From Flavobacteriales bacterium (GTDB lineage: Bacteria; Bacteroidota; Bacteroidia; Flavobacteriales_E; Vicingaceae): a stretch of DNA of 64,000 nt. The DNA is taken from NCBI GenBank assembly GCA_020435335.1, contig JAGQZT010000031.1:1-64000 (forward strand). Direction: 5' to 3'. Positions 17,132 to 26,668 of the stretch are shown here, one piece after another (within the stretch, counting starts at the first letter, position 1; each line of letters begins with the position of its first letter). The notes beneath the pieces were generated by a model, which worked only from the letters and a program-made list of their open reading frames with translations, had not been told where the DNA came from and did not search any database. The position numbers and the translations under genes are program-made.

Positions 17132-18586
17132 ATGAAAAGTAAAGAGTTATTGTTTGAATTGATTCAATCGTTATCCAAATCGGAGAAACGTTATTTTAAG
17201 GTATTTACCTCGGTTCATAAGGAAAGTAACAATTACGTGAAGCTCTTCGATGCCATCCAGGCTCAGAAGGAGTACGATGAGGAAGCGTTGTTGAAGAAGT
17301 TTAAAAATGAGGATTTTGTCCGGCAGTTTTCGGTTGCTAAAAATTATCTGATGACTCTTGTCCTGAAGAGTTTGAGTAATCATCATTTAAAAGCCCGGAA
17401 AAGCATAGAGCTTAACGAATACCTGTCGGAGATTGAAATCCTTTTCTGGAAAGGATTGTACAAACTGGCTCATAAACGGGTAAAACAGGCCAAAAAGATT
17501 GCTTCTTCTCACGACATGTTACATTATTTGTTGCTGATCAACCACTGGGAACGGCGTATCGTGGAAAACCTGGGGCTTAAGATCGATCAGCATGAAGTGA
17601 TGGAAGAAACCGAAAAATATTTAGCTTCCTACAACCAGCAGATGCAAATGCAAATGCTCATCAAGGAAATGCAGGAGATTTCTCAATCTACGATTAAACA
17701 AACGGCCGATGCCAAACAAAAGGTGAAGAAGATTTTTAATCATCCTTTAATGAAACTGAAAGAAGAGGAGATTGATAATTTCTATACGAAGCTGGACTAT
17801 TATTTCCTGAAAGGGATCGGCCACACTTTTATCGGAAATACCGACCGGGAATTCTATTACAAGAAAAGAGCGATGGAGTTTCTGGAGGAAAACCCGCATC
17901 AGATTCAGGAGAATCCGATCAAGTACGGTTCTACGGTCAATAATATGCTCCTGTACCATCATTTTCACGGGTACAACGACGATTTTCCGATGTATCTGGA
18001 TAAGTTGAAGAACATCAACATGAAGTTCGATCACACCCGGTCTTCTTTCATGGATACCATGCATAATCTCCAGATCGGGTATTATTTGCATTTGGGCGAC
18101 AATGAAAAATTGAAGGAATGCCTCGTGGAGATGGAAAGCTGGTATACCGGTAAATCTTCGATCAGGAAAATACTGGCCCGGATGATCTGTGAGTACAACT
18201 TAGGTTTGGTCTATTTCTATTTCAATGATACCAAAAATGCGCTGCGCTGGGCGAACAGTTGTTTCAATATGTTCGACATGAAGGCTAAGAAATACCGCCA
18301 TGATATCGCGGTCTCTACCTTAATGATTATGGTGTTGATTTACATTGATCTGGGACATTTTGATCTGGCGAAGAAGCACATGGACTGGATCTTTGAGATC
18401 GCGGAGAAGAACAAGTATGCTAAAACAGAGATGTCTATCCTCAGACTGATCCGGGACATCATCAAGATCGAAAGCAAGGAATTCCATTTGCAAAAACTGA
18501 ATGAACTGGTGGTGAAACAGGATGTGCCGATGATTAACCTCGATAAGGATGTACTGGTGTTCTGGCTGGGACGGAACTTACGCTAA
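17132..18586 (+). CDS. Conserved helical protein of unknown function
   Basis: 484 residues without signal peptide or membrane segment. It is almost wholly helical and charged, with TPR-like helix pairs in the second half (IGYYLHLGDNEKLKECLVEM, YFYFNDTKNALRWANSCF, MVLIYIDLGHFDLAKKHMDW). The N-terminus ELIQSLSKSEKRYFKVF recurs in uncharacterised Bacteroidota proteins, in my recollection. A cytoplasmic TPR scaffold is the best guess. The 3' end overlaps the convergent aspartokinase gene by nine bases. Confidence 0.75.
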   Translation: MKSKELLFELIQSLSKSEKRYFKVFTSVHKESNNYVKLFDAIQAQKEYDEEALLKKFKNEDFVRQFSVAKNYLMTLVLKSLSNHHLKARKSIELNEYLSEIEILFWKGLYKLAHKRVKQAKKIASSHDMLHYLLLINHWERRIVENLGLKIDQHEVMEETEKYLASYNQQMQMQMLIKEMQEISQSTIKQTADAKQKVKKIFNHPLMKLKEEEIDNFYTKLDYYFLKGIGHTFIGNTDREFYYKKRAMEFLEENPHQIQENPIKYGSTVNNMLLYHHFHGYNDDFPMYLDKLKNINMKFDHTRSSFMDTMHNLQIGYYLHLGDNEKLKECLVEMESWYTGKSSIRKILARMICEYNLGLVYFYFNDTKNALRWANSCFNMFDMKAKKYRHDIAVSTLMIMVLIYIDLGHFDLAKKHMDWIFEIAEKNKYAKTEMSILRLIRDIIKIESKEFHLQKLNELVVKQDVPMINLDKDVLVFWLGRNLR

Positions 18587-19849
18587 ATCCCGCATCACGA
18601 AACGGGCTGTATTCCGGCTCTTTTGCTCCACTATGATCTTTTTACCGGTCGTTACACGCTGGATGGTCTTGTCGTCGTAGTGGCGGATCGTTACCAGTTC
18701 CAGTCCTTCGTTGTACAGCACTTTGTAATCCTGCCGAAGGGCTTCGATCAGCTTCGGGGTTTTCTGCTTGTCGTAATCCACGCACACCGAAAAACTGATG
18801 GCCGAATTCTGCATCAGGTTAATTTTTACCCCAAAATCGGAGAAGATTCCGAAAATGTGACTCAGGGCATCTTCCATGATGAAGGAGTAATCCTTGGCGG
18901 AGATGGAGATCAGCACCTGATCCATTTTAAAGATAAACGAAGGGATCAGCGAATCTTCGGCCGTATTTTCGTTGATGGTTGTTCCGGCAGCTTCGGGTTG
19001 TACAAAAGATCGGACATATAAAGGAATGTTCTTGTTGTGCAGGGGCTTAATCGTTTTGGGGTGGATCACCGATGCACCGTAATAGGCCAGTTCCACCGCT
19101 TCGTGGTAGGAGATGTTGTTCAGTTTTTCCGTTTCGTCGAACCATTTCGGGTCGGCATTCAGCATCCCGGGAACGTCTTTCCAAATCGTTACGCTTTCGG
19201 CGTTCAGGCAATAGGCTAAAATACCTGCACTGAAATCGGAACCCTCACGTCCGAGGGTGGTGGTGAACAGCTCCGAACTGGAACCGATAAAGCCCTGAGT
19301 CAGGAAAATATTCTGTCGGCCGGATTCTGTCCGGATGTTGTCTTGTGCCGCCTTTTCAGTCGCTTCCCAGTTAATGCGTGCGTTGCGGTAGGTGTTGTCG
19401 GTTTGGATGATGTTGCGGGCATCCAGCCAGGTGGTCGGCAGACCGGATTCATTTAAAAAGGCACTCACGATCCTGGTGGAAAGCAATTCGCCTACCGAAA
19501 CGATCTGGTCGTATACATAATCGTATTCCCGTACAGGAGCATCTTCAATTTCCCATTCGATCTCCACAAAGGTATTGTGGATGTCGGTGTATACCGGATG
19601 ATTGGTGTCCGGAAACAAATTCTTTAAAATTTCCTGATGGAAATCCTTCACCACCTGCAAGTGTTTTTCGGCAGTACCATCCTGATTGAAATACGATTCC
19701 ACAACCTGTTCCAGGGCATTGGTGGTCTTACCCATAGCAGATACCACCACCATGAGGTCGTCGCCGAACGATCGGATGATGTTGCCGACATTGCGAACGG
19801 CATCGGCTGTTTTTACGGATGCTCCACCGAATTTGAATATTTTAATCAT
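18578..19849 (-). CDS. Aspartate kinase
   Basis: 423 residues, monofunctional. It phosphorylates aspartate at the entry to lysine, threonine and methionine synthesis. The N-terminal KFGGASV (canonical KFGGTS with Ala in place of Thr) and VVVSAMGKTTNAL bind ATP; TTLGREGSDFSAGILAYCLN is the aspartate/ATP site. The C-terminal third holds ACT-type regulatory domains (LISISAKDYSFIMEDALSHI), suggesting feedback inhibition. No homoserine dehydrogenase domain is fused. Which aspartokinase paralogue it is cannot be told. Confidence 0.95.
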   Translation of the reverse strand: MIKIFKFGGASVKTADAVRNVGNIIRSFGDDLMVVVSAMGKTTNALEQVVESYFNQDGTAEKHLQVVKDFHQEILKNLFPDTNHPVYTDIHNTFVEIEWEIEDAPVREYDYVYDQIVSVGELLSTRIVSAFLNESGLPTTWLDARNIIQTDNTYRNARINWEATEKAAQDNIRTESGRQNIFLTQGFIGSSSELFTTTLGREGSDFSAGILAYCLNAESVTIWKDVPGMLNADPKWFDETEKLNNISYHEAVELAYYGASVIHPKTIKPLHNKNIPLYVRSFVQPEAAGTTINENTAEDSLIPSFIFKMDQVLISISAKDYSFIMEDALSHIFGIFSDFGVKINLMQNSAISFSVCVDYDKQKTPKLIEALRQDYKVLYNEGLELVTIRHYDDKTIQRVTTGKKIIVEQKSRNTARFVMRDLA

Positions 19850-19866
19850 ATATGGTAGTCAGTGTT

Positions 19867-19898
19867 CAGTTGTCAGTATTCAGTTGTCAGTATTCAGT
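19867..19898. repeat. Short tandem repeat, 14-bp unit
   Basis: CAGTTGTCAGTATT repeated at 19867 and 19881, then a partial CAGT, between the aspartokinase start and the acetyltransferase gene. It looks like simple intergenic drift; no function is seen. Confidence 0.75.
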
Positions 19899-19945
19899 CG
19901 TTAGGTGTCTGCCTTCCAACATCCAATTTCCGCATTCTTAATGGT

Positions 19946-20398
19946 CTATTCAAACCTCAATTTTCCGTTCAGCCACTCACCATCGAGTTCGGCGTTGAAT
20001 TTCTCATAGAATTTGATGGCGGGTTCGTTCCAGTCGAGTACCTGCCAGGTCATGAGTTTGGCATTCATGGCCTTAGCAGCCTTAATGGTCTCCTCGAACA
20101 GGGCGTTGCCGATGCTTTTTCCACGGTGAGCTTCTTTCACTACAATATCTTCCAGGTAGAGGCATTTTCCTTTCCAGGTGGAGTAGCGGATGTAGTAGAA
20201 GCTCATGCCCAGAATGCCGTCTTCGTTCTCAGCTAAAATGATCCAGTAGAGCGGATGTTCGCCAAAACCATCCTGCTCCAGTTCTTCCAGAGTGATGGTT
20301 ACTTCATGAGGAGCCTTTTCATAGAGCGCCAGTTCTTTCACCAGTGCCAATACTTCGGGAAGGTCTTCTCGCTGCGCTTTTCGAATGTGGAAATCCAT
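19946..20398 (-). CDS. GNAT-family N-acetyltransferase, diamine acetyltransferase-like
   Basis: 150 residues from the ATG at 20398. The longer frame to 20440 would place the -7 box inside the gene. It opens DFHIRKAQREDLPEVLALVK, and the acetyl-CoA site is LEDIVVKEAHRGKSIGNALF (the usual R/QxxGxG/A). MTWQVLDWNEPAIKFYEKFN closes the fold. Length and motifs match the SSAT-like group acting on polyamines or related amines; the substrate is inferred only. The TACTTTTG box lies four bases before the ATG. Confidence 0.88.
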   Translation of the reverse strand: MDFHIRKAQREDLPEVLALVKELALYEKAPHEVTITLEELEQDGFGEHPLYWIILAENEDGILGMSFYYIRYSTWKGKCLYLEDIVVKEAHRGKSIGNALFEETIKAAKAMNAKLMTWQVLDWNEPAIKFYEKFNAELDGEWLNGKLRFE

Positions 20399-20402
20399 CC
20401 GG

Positions 20403-20410
20403 CAAAAGTA
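20403..20410 (-). promoter_or_regulatory. -7 box of the acetyltransferase gene
   Basis: TACTTTTG on the minus strand, a perfect TAnnTTTG, with only four bases between it and the ATG at 20398. The geometry equals that at 7554-7566 and implies a leaderless transcript. Confidence 0.55.
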
Positions 20411-20567
20411 GATGAAAGTTTTAAACTTTAGAAATAACAAAGTGTAAAACAGCGTTCAATTCTCAAATTTCAATTCACAAATTCCAGCAGAAATGAACCA
20501 ATTTTTACCAGAACCGGATTAAAAAGAATTTTTTCGGAAGGAATTTCTTAAAAGGTTGTCGTTTGCT

Positions 20568-20620
20568 ATTTGAGATTTGTGATTTGTCATTTGAGATTTG
20601 TCATTTGTGATTTGTCATTT
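20568..20620. repeat. Degenerate 7-bp repeats (ATTTGwG / ATTTGTC)
   Basis: Seven head-to-tail copies of ATTTGAG, ATTTGTG or ATTTGTC between the acetyltransferase gene and fbp. No gene is visible. They precede the fbp promoter box. Confidence 0.75.
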
Positions 20621-20645
20621 AATCCTACTTTAACCATAATTTTCC

Positions 20646-20653
20646 TTACTTTG
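20646..20653 (+). promoter_or_regulatory. Probable -7 box of fbp
   Basis: TTACTTTG, one mismatch from TAnnTTTG, 19 bases before the fbp ATG. Confidence 0.4.
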
Positions 20654-20672
20654 CAGAGCAAAATTTTCAACT

Positions 20673-21677
20673 ATGCGGAATATTGTTACCCTCAATGAAT
20701 TCATTTTAGATAAGCAGCATGAGTTTCCTTATGCTTCCGGAGATCTGACCCGTTTGCTTAACGATATCGGGATTGCAGCCCGTATCATCAACAGCGAAGT
20801 GCGTAAGGCCGGGTTGGTGGACATTCTCGGAAAAGCCGGATCTGAGAACATTCAGGGAGAGGAGCAACAGAAACTGGATGTGTATGCCGACAATCAGATG
20901 ATCAATTCCTTTAAGTACGGCGGACAGGTTTGTGCCATCGCTTCCGAAGAAAATGATGATTATGTGGTTTTCGATCATCCCAATTCCAAAGCGGGAAAAT
21001 ACATAGCCATTTTCGATCCGCTCGACGGCTCATCCAACATCGATGTAAATGTTTCTATCGGAACCATTTTTTCCATCTACCGCCGAAAATCCACCGAAGG
21101 CGAGGTAACGCTTGATGATTTTCTGCAAAAAGGAACGGAGCAGGTAGCTGCCGGATACGTGGTTTACGGTCCTTCAACCATGCTGGTGTATACCACCGGG
21201 AATGGCGTGAACGGGTTTACCCTTGATCCGAGTATCGGCGTATTCTGCCTGTCGCATCCGAACATGAAAATGCCCGACGACGGTCGTTTGTATGCCTTCA
21301 ACGAAGGAAATTACAACTCCTTTTCAAAAGGCTTGCAAAAGTATTGCGACTGGGTGAAAGAAGAAGATAAATCCACCGGCCGGCCGTATTCGCATCGCTA
21401 CATTGCTTCTATGGTGGCCGACATTCACCGGAACCTGATCAAAGGCGGTGTGTTCTGTTATCCGGCTACGGAAGGATCACCGAACGGCAAATTACGTTTG
21501 TTGTACGAATGCAATCCGATGGCCTTTATTGTGGAACAAGCCGGAGGAATTGCTTCTACAGGGCATGAGCGGATTCTCGATATTCAGCCAACCTCCTTGC
21601 ATCAGCGTGTGCCCGTTGTTCTGGGGTCTAAAAACATGGTTGGCAAGGTCCTTGAGATGGTGGAACAGTATGGTTAA
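20673..21677 (+). CDS. fbp: Fructose-1,6-bisphosphatase, class I
   Basis: 334 residues. It hydrolyses fructose-1,6-bisphosphate to fructose-6-phosphate in gluconeogenesis. Metal and substrate motifs are complete: EENDDYVVF, then [20 protein letters not shown], and a C-terminal [20 protein letters not shown] with the catalytic region ahead of [10 protein letters not shown]. Standard length for the class. The stop overlaps the start of the next gene by eight bases. Confidence 0.97.
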   Translation: MRNIVTLNEFILDKQHEFPYASGDLTRLLNDIGIAARIINSEVRKAGLVDILGKAGSENIQGEEQQKLDVYADNQMINSFKYGGQVCAIASEENDDYVVFDHPNSKAGKYIAIFDPLDGSSNIDVNVSIGTIFSIYRRKSTEGEVTLDDFLQKGTEQVAAGYVVYGPSTMLVYTTGNGVNGFTLDPSIGVFCLSHPNMKMPDDGRLYAFNEGNYNSFSKGLQKYCDWVKEEDKSTGRPYSHRYIASMVADIHRNLIKGGVFCYPATEGSPNGKLRLLYECNPMAFIVEQAGGIASTGHERILDIQPTSLHQRVPVVLGSKNMVGKVLEMVEQYG

Positions 21678-22815
21678 ATTCCGGTTCGACATAAAGATCG
21701 CTCTCAGCTTCATTTTTAGTTTAAGTGCCCTGTTGCTTGTTGCTCAAGGGGTGGAAGAAACGATACAACTGGATACCATCACGGAAACCATGCGGGTGGT
21801 TTACCGTCCTACTGTTACCAATCCGACCACACATTATTCTAAAAAAGTAGCCGTTTTTGCTCAGGATACCGGGCAGGTTGCTGTGGAGAAGACTTATATC
21901 CGCGGTAAGCTCAATGGGATATACCATGTTTATTACCCATCGGGAAAACAAAAAGTGAAAGCTGTTTTTGCGAACGGCAAACCCAGTGGGGAATTCACCT
22001 GGTACGGTGAGGATGGGATCATCCGCGTGAAGGGGATGTATAAAGACAGTGTGAAGCATGGCTTCTGGGCCTACAAATACCTCAAGATTTATGGAAAATA
22101 TAAAAATGGCAAGAAGCATGGCAGGTGGTACAAACTGGACGCCAACCGGCAGAAGGTCAAATCATGGTACAGCCATGGTGAACTGGTTCGGGGCAAAGGT
22201 TTTGAAACCGATGAGGTGATCCGGGATGTTACCGATACCACATCAACCCCGGTTGTGGCAACACAAGAGAATCAGGTTGTAGGGCAAGACGCTGCCATGA
22301 TTACCGAATACGAGCAGGCAATCGATTACCTGAAGAACAACGCCGTGTTGCGAAAGACCCTGAAGGCTCATTTCGGGAACAATACCGGTCAGCTGATCAA
22401 GTTTAAGAAGAATTACAAAAACAACGTGTTCCAGTTTATCTTGTCTAAACACATTTATGGATTGGGAGTGGATCAATTTATAACTGACAGTAAAAATGGA
22501 AAGATTGTTGTTGGCAGGATTGATTCCACATTGAAACATACTCCTGAAATCGCGCAGCGGTTTACGCTGGCCGGAGTGGATGATGAGCGGTTTGCTGCAT
22601 ACTCAGCCAAAGGGAAGAAAGTATATGTAACGGCCTATTTGTCTATGATTTATTATAACTTGATGCGGGTAGAGCTGATCTGGAATAAAGATGAAACAGC
22701 ATACGCTTCGGAGGCTGAACTCTTTGAAAAAGCTCCCAAAGAGGAACATTTCAGCATTTTACTTTACTTTAATCAGAAACGGGAACTGGCAGGAGCCGAA
22801 TACCAGAAGGATTAG
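21670..22815 (+). CDS. Secreted MORN-variant repeat protein of unknown function
   Basis: 381 residues from the ATG at 21670, which starts a signal peptide ([18 protein letters not shown]); the reading frame is open further upstream, but inside fbp. The centre holds MORN-variant (YwqK-like) repeats: [74 protein letters not shown]. The C-terminal 200 residues match nothing I recognise. Probably periplasmic or surface-exposed. It converges on the next gene with a four-base overlap. Confidence 0.8.
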   Translation: MVKFRFDIKIALSFIFSLSALLLVAQGVEETIQLDTITETMRVVYRPTVTNPTTHYSKKVAVFAQDTGQVAVEKTYIRGKLNGIYHVYYPSGKQKVKAVFANGKPSGEFTWYGEDGIIRVKGMYKDSVKHGFWAYKYLKIYGKYKNGKKHGRWYKLDANRQKVKSWYSHGELVRGKGFETDEVIRDVTDTTSTPVVATQENQVVGQDAAMITEYEQAIDYLKNNAVLRKTLKAHFGNNTGQLIKFKKNYKNNVFQFILSKHIYGLGVDQFITDSKNGKIVVGRIDSTLKHTPEIAQRFTLAGVDDERFAAYSAKGKKVYVTAYLSMIYYNLMRVELIWNKDETAYASEAELFEKAPKEEHFSILLYFNQKRELAGAEYQKD

Positions 22816-23240
22816 TATTCGCGCTGAACCTCTTTATACATCACCAGTTGTTTATCTACTTTTCGTTGAAGCCATTTAGGCAATGCTTTTTCTTCCCGGA
22901 AAGCGACAAGTGTTTTGTAAAGGCGTTTTTTCTTGAATTTCATTAAGGTGTAACATCCGTGCAAAAAGATAGGAAGCGCTACCGCACTGGTTGCCACCCC
23001 GATGATGCGTGTCTGAGGCAGAATGGTTAATCCGGCTGTGATGGGTAGGAAGGACATTTCTCCGTATGCGGCATTTTCGCGTTTATCGAAGTATATATCC
23101 ACAACTGCCAGTACCGTATCGTTGCTGCCGAACTCATTTTTGAAATCCATGTACTCCAGTTTCCGGTACTTGACCTTCTCCTGAGCGGTCAAAATAGTCA
23201 GATTACAGTAAAGAAGAATAAAAACAACCCATTTTAGCAT
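22812..23240 (-). CDS. Small exported protein of unknown function
   Basis: 142 residues. The N-terminal MLKWVVFILLYCNLTILTAQ is a signal peptide. A hydrophobic stretch (LPQTRIIGVATSAVALPIFLHGCY, about 85-108) may be a membrane helix, followed by a basic helical tail (MKFKKKRLYKTL). No family recognised. It is divergent from mfd. Confidence 0.65.
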   Translation of the reverse strand: MLKWVVFILLYCNLTILTAQEKVKYRKLEYMDFKNEFGSNDTVLAVVDIYFDKRENAAYGEMSFLPITAGLTILPQTRIIGVATSAVALPIFLHGCYTLMKFKKKRLYKTLVAFREEKALPKWLQRKVDKQLVMYKEVQREY

Positions 23241-23292
23241 GCTTCAAAGCTAAAAATAATACCAACATAAAGTGCATTCCGTGATTAAATCT

Positions 23293-23300
23293 TAACTTTA
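23293..23300 (+). promoter_or_regulatory. Probable -7 box of mfd
   Basis: TAACTTTA, one mismatch from TAnnTTTG, seven bases before the mfd ATG. The spacing would again give a very short leader. Confidence 0.4.
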
Positions 23301-23307
23301 CCTTCCC

Positions 23308-26300
23308 ATGAAAGCAATGGACCTGAAAGCGGTCTTTGCCCAATCCGCAAAGGCCCGGCAAATCGTCGACCACCTGAAAGAAAATGAACCGACTCACCTT
23401 CATTTTCAGGGGTTGGTGGGTTCTGCCGCCTCGTTTTACGGCCATGCCATCTACGCCAATCATCCCGTCGACCAGCTGTTCATCCTCAATGATAAAGAGG
23501 AAGCCGCTTATTTTTATAACGACCTGCAACGTATAGTAGGCGATGAAAAAGTATTATTCTTTCCGAGTTCCTACCGTCGCCCCTACCAGATTGAGGAAAC
23601 CGACAACTCCAACATCCTGCTTCGTGCCGAAGTGCTGAATGCACTGGCCAAATCGAGTAGTACCAAATGTGTGGTGACCTATCCCGATGCTTTGTCGGAG
23701 AAAGTAGTGACCAAAAGAAACCTGGAAAAGAACACTACCCGCATCAATACCGGCGATAATTTGTCCATCGATTTCCTGAATGATGTGCTGTACGAATACG
23801 GTTTTGTCCGTGAAGATTTTGTGATTGAGCCCGGCCAGTTTTCCATCCGGGGTGGGATCGTCGATGTATTTTCTTTTTCCAACAACAGTCCGTACCGGAT
23901 CGAATTCTTTGGTGATGAGGTAGAGTCTATCCGGACCTTCGATCCCGTTACACAGTTGAGCATCAAGGAGTACAAGCGGCTGTCTGTCATTCCCAATGTG
24001 CAAACCACGCTGATCAAAGAAACGAGGGAATCTTTTCTGGAATTTCTGCCCAGGCATGCTGTAATTTGGGTCAAGGATGTGGCTTTGACCGGCAATCGGA
24101 TGCAGCAGGATTTTGAGCGGGCGCTCGAAGCCTATAAAGAGGTGAAGGATTCACCGCTCCGGCACTTGAAACCGGTCGATCTGTTTGCCACGAACGATGA
24201 TTTTATTCAGGAATTATCGCAACGCAATTCGATTGAATTCGGGACGCAGTATTCCCTGAAAGCCGACCGGATTTTTTCGTTCAATCAAAAGCCACAACCG
24301 AGTTTCAACAAGAATTTCGACCTGCTTCACGACGATATCGCACAAAAAAAAGCCGATGGGTTTATCAATGTGATCCTCGCCGATACCAGCAAGCAGGTGG
24401 AACGTTTGCATAACATTTTCGAGGACATCGGCAAGGAACTGGAAGTGCATTCCATTTTGCTTCCCGCGCATGAAGGGTTTATCGATCTGGATGAAAAAAT
24501 GACCTGTTACACCGATCACCAGATCTTTAACAGGTACCAGCGTTTTAACCTCAAAAGCAGCTACAACAAGAAAACGGAGGCACTGACCCTCAAAGAGATT
24601 CACGGGTTATCCCCCGGCGATTTCATTACCCACATCGATCATGGTGTCGGGCGTTTTTCAGGCCTGGAAAAGATCGATGTTCAGGGCAAGCAGCAGGAGG
24701 CAATCCGGATTGTCTATTCCAACAACGACCTGCTTTATGTGAGCATTCACTCGCTTCACAAGATTTCCAAATTTGTAGGCAAGGATGGTACGGCTCCATC
24801 CGTCGATAGACTGGGATCCAACAAATGGCAGAACCTCAAGAAAAAGACAAAAACCAGGATCAAGGAAGTGGCCTTCGATCTGATTAAACTGTATGCCGAA
24901 CGGAAATCGAAGAAAGGGTTTCAGTTTCACCCCGACACTTACCTACAAACGGAGCTGGAGGCTTCTTTTGTTTACGAAGATACGCCCGATCAGCTGAAAG
25001 CGACCAACGACGTGAAGCAGGACATGGAAGCCGAATATCCGATGGACCGGCTGATCTGCGGCGATGTGGGCTTCGGGAAAACGGAAATCGCTATCCGCGC
25101 TGCATTCAAGGCGGTGGCCGACAGCAAGCAGGTAGCTGTACTGGCTCCTACAACCATCTTAACCTTACAGCATTACAAAACCTTTAAAAAACGGCTGAAG
25201 GATTTTCCCTGCAATGTGGATTACATCAACCGGTTCAAATCGCAGAAGCAACAGAAAGAAACCCTTCAAAAACTCGCCAACGGTGAGATCGATATCCTCA
25301 TCGGTACCCATCGTATCGTTGGTAAGGGTGTGAAATTCAAGGACCTTGGCTTACTGGTTATCGATGAAGAACAAAAGTTTGGTGTTTCGGTGAAGGATAA
25401 ACTGAAGACCATTAAAACGAATGTGGATACCCTTACATTAACCGCAACTCCGATTCCGAGAACTTTGCAGTTTTCGTTAATGGCCGCCCGGGATTTGTCG
25501 AACATCAACACCCCGCCGCCGAACAGGCAGCCGGTAGAGACCAAACTGGCGACTTTCAGCGAAGAGATTTTCAGGGATGCCATTGCCTATGAAGTGGCAC
25601 GTGGCGGACAGGTATTTGTGGTGAACAACCGCATTGAGAACATCCAGGAAATGGCCGGCATGGTGCAACGATTGTGTCCGGATGTGAATGTGCTCATCGC
25701 TCACGGACAAATGCGTGGAGATGAACTGGAGCAAAAAATGATGGCCTTCGTAGAAGGCGAATACGATGTGCTGGTGGCAACCACCATCATCGAATCAGGC
25801 CTCGATATTCCGAATGCCAATACCATCATCATCAATAATGCGAACCATTTCGGATTGAGCGACCTGCATCAGATGCGCGGAAGGGTAGGGCGATCGAACA
25901 AGAAAGCCTTCTGTTACCTGCTGGCACCACCGGCACATACGTTAACCCCGGAAGCACGCAAACGTTTAACAGCTATTGAGCAGTTTTCCGATCTGGGAAG
26001 CGGTTTCCAGATTGCCATGCGCGACCTGGATATTCGTGGAGCAGGAAATTTGCTGGGAGCCGAGCAGAGTGGGTTCATTTCCGAGATCGGTTTCGATATG
26101 TATCAGAAGATCTTGCAGGAAGCCATCGATGAGTTAAAAGAAACCGAATTTAAGGATCTTTATGCTGAAGAATTGAAGCACAAAGACTTTGTGAAGGATT
26201 GCCAGCTGGAAACTGACCTGGAGATCCTGATCCCCGACGAATACATTACGAACATCGGGGAGCGGTTAAACATATACCGCGATCTCGATAACGTGGAATC

Positions 26301-26667
26301 CGAGTCCCAACTGGAAGAAATTCAGGAAGGGCTGATCGACCGTTTCGGCCCGATTCCGAAACCGACTCAGGAATTGTTCAATGCGATCCGTTTACGCTGG
26401 ATCGCCAAAGAAATTGGATTGGAGAAACTGGTGTTGAAACAGCAAAAACTGATCGGTTATTTTATTGCCAATCAGGATTCGCCCTATTTCCAGTCAGACC
26501 GCTTTACGAAGGTGTTGAAGTACATCCAGCAGAACCCGCGGTCGTGCCAAATGAAAGAACGCAACGAGAAATTATCGCTGGTTTTTGACCGGGTAGAGAA
26601 CGTATTGCACGCCATCGAAGAATTACAGCCCATAGTCGGCCAAACCGAAAACCTCATTCAACACTAA
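23308..26667 (+). CDS. mfd: Transcription-repair coupling factor
   Basis: 1,119 residues. Mfd removes RNA polymerase stalled at DNA lesions and recruits UvrAB. Order: UvrB-like N-terminal modules (FFPSSYRRPYQIEETDNSN; FVIEPGQFSIRGGIVDVFSF), the CarD-like RNA-polymerase-interacting domain (GDFITHIDHGVGRFSGLEKI), the SF2 translocase with Walker A GDVGFGKTEIAIRA, the DEEQ box VIDEEQKFGV and TLTATPIPRTLQ, helicase motifs V-VI (ESGLDIPNANTIII, QMRGRVGRSN), the TRG region (IRGAGNLLGAEQSG) and a C-terminal autoinhibitory domain. All key motifs are intact. Confidence 0.97.
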   Translation: MKAMDLKAVFAQSAKARQIVDHLKENEPTHLHFQGLVGSAASFYGHAIYANHPVDQLFILNDKEEAAYFYNDLQRIVGDEKVLFFPSSYRRPYQIEETDNSNILLRAEVLNALAKSSSTKCVVTYPDALSEKVVTKRNLEKNTTRINTGDNLSIDFLNDVLYEYGFVREDFVIEPGQFSIRGGIVDVFSFSNNSPYRIEFFGDEVESIRTFDPVTQLSIKEYKRLSVIPNVQTTLIKETRESFLEFLPRHAVIWVKDVALTGNRMQQDFERALEAYKEVKDSPLRHLKPVDLFATNDDFIQELSQRNSIEFGTQYSLKADRIFSFNQKPQPSFNKNFDLLHDDIAQKKADGFINVILADTSKQVERLHNIFEDIGKELEVHSILLPAHEGFIDLDEKMTCYTDHQIFNRYQRFNLKSSYNKKTEALTLKEIHGLSPGDFITHIDHGVGRFSGLEKIDVQGKQQEAIRIVYSNNDLLYVSIHSLHKISKFVGKDGTAPSVDRLGSNKWQNLKKKTKTRIKEVAFDLIKLYAERKSKKGFQFHPDTYLQTELEASFVYEDTPDQLKATNDVKQDMEAEYPMDRLICGDVGFGKTEIAIRAAFKAVADSKQVAVLAPTTILTLQHYKTFKKRLKDFPCNVDYINRFKSQKQQKETLQKLANGEIDILIGTHRIVGKGVKFKDLGLLVIDEEQKFGVSVKDKLKTIKTNVDTLTLTATPIPRTLQFSLMAARDLSNINTPPPNRQPVETKLATFSEEIFRDAIAYEVARGGQVFVVNNRIENIQEMAGMVQRLCPDVNVLIAHGQMRGDELEQKMMAFVEGEYDVLVATTIIESGLDIPNANTIIINNANHFGLSDLHQMRGRVGRSNKKAFCYLLAPPAHTLTPEARKRLTAIEQFSDLGSGFQIAMRDLDIRGAGNLLGAEQSGFISEIGFDMYQKILQEAIDELKETEFKDLYAEELKHKDFVKDCQLETDLEILIPDEYITNIGERLNIYRDLDNVESESQLEEIQEGLIDRFGPIPKPTQELFNAIRLRWIAKEIGLEKLVLKQQKLIGYFIANQDSPYFQSDRFTKVLKYIQQNPRSCQMKERNEKLSLVFDRVENVLHAIEELQPIVGQTENLIQH

Positions 26668-26668
26668 T

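Noticed and set aside
20568-20620. ATTTG-type repeats considered as a CRISPR array
   Set aside because: Units are 7 bp with no spacers and no cas genes nearby.
21448-21669. N-terminal extension of the MORN-like protein
   Set aside because: Lies inside fbp in another frame; the ATG at 21670 starts a proper signal peptide.
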